64,000 nucleotides of DNA, from the NCBI GenBank assembly GCA_021647705.1, contig JAKIUF010000009.1, positions 42,716 to 106,715 of the forward strand, given 5' to 3'. Both the position numbers and the translations under genes were made by a program. Positions 63,882 to 64,000 of this stretch are shown one piece after another; the first letter of the stretch is position 1; every line of letters starts with the position of its first letter. A model generated the notes under the pieces. The model was given only the letters and a program-made list of their open reading frames with translations. It was not told the origin of the DNA and did not search any database. Origin of the DNA: Gammaproteobacteria bacterium. GTDB taxonomy: Bacteria > Pseudomonadota > Gammaproteobacteria > SZUA-152.

Positions 63882-64000
63882 TCAGCCTGATTTCACAGGT
63901 GTTAGCTTTTTTTCTTCAGAAGGAATCAGCGCAGCACCCTCAAACGTATCACACAATGCACTGAAGACATTATGCCCCTGCTTTTTAACGGTGGAGATGT
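63882..64000 (-). CDS. Transposase C-terminus (possibly IS66-type), cut by window end
   Basis: Read on the minus strand the frame gives STVKKQGHNVFSALCDTFEG and then AALIPSEEKKLTPVKSG and a stop. The S-x-x-K-x-x-G-x-N-V-F-x-A-L pattern resembles the C-terminal end of IS66-like transposases. Only 39 residues are visible. The element abuts the broken DUF3800 gene and probably interrupted it. Confidence 0.45.
   Translation of the reverse strand, partial: ISTVKKQGHNVFSALCDTFEGAALIPSEEKKLTPVKSG

Overview
The window looks like a piece of a gammaproteobacterial chromosome. Three gene orders point that way: pyrG-kdsA-eno-ftsB-ispD, the divergent tesA / ybbA-ybbP pair, and ilvB-ilvH-ilvC followed by psd-pssA and leuA. 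KDO synthesis (kdsA) and O-antigen genes indicate a Gram-negative envelope. I cannot name the species from sequence alone.

Layout. (1) 1-16.3 kb: an AT-rich surface-polysaccharide locus. It has a flippase, a polymerase, a formyltransferase, glycosyltransferases, a 4-aminotransferase, a 2,3-dehydratase, a 3-ketoreductase-like enzyme and two FkbM methyltransferases. These are followed by the GDP-fucose genes gmd and fcl, a WcaI-like transferase, and the polyprenyl-phosphate sugar transferase that starts the repeat unit. A decayed second gmd lies at 10.1-10.9 kb. Together the enzymes suggest a glycan with L-fucose and a 4-formamido-2,4,6-trideoxyhexose. (2) 16.3-21.6 kb: a SWIM/SNF2 helicase with an uncharacterised partner, and a small membrane protein. 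(3) 21.7-32.1 kb: housekeeping genes (pyrG, kdsA, eno, ftsB, ispD, a TraB/GumN protein, pyk). They are interrupted by a ParE-type toxin-antitoxin pair and by a 2.7 kb AT-rich insert between ftsB and ispD. That insert begins with an hcp remnant and carries a LysM protein; copies of the ftsB 3' end flank it.

(4) 32.1-47.8 kb: a mosaic accessory region. It holds a MITE-like repeat, a probable diversity-generating-retroelement relic, HigBA, topoisomerase III, and a small integron (broken integrase, attC, two cassettes). Broken IS3 and IS5 transposases follow, then a lipoprotein/L,D-transpeptidase cassette flanked by 59-bp direct repeats. Last comes a MarR-type regulator with an RND exporter, a LolA-like protein, a DUF1302 outer-membrane protein and a divergent alkylsulfatase-like lipoprotein. 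The same 12-bp palindrome precedes the regulator, the exporter and the alkylsulfatase-like gene. (5) 47.8-62.4 kb: core genes (tesA, ybbA-ybbP, DUF4124, MIF-like, DUF3579, ilvBHC, psd-pssA, leuA, uracil-DNA glycosylase, rimI). (6) 62.4-64 kb: a dead group II intron fragment with an 8-bp tandem repeat beside its YADD motif, a truncated DUF3800 gene and the end of a transposase.

Recurring theme: at three sites (ftsB, the DUF1302 gene, the DUF4124 gene) the last bases of a gene are duplicated on the far side of an insert. Two of these inserts carry what look like secreted toxin/immunity candidates.
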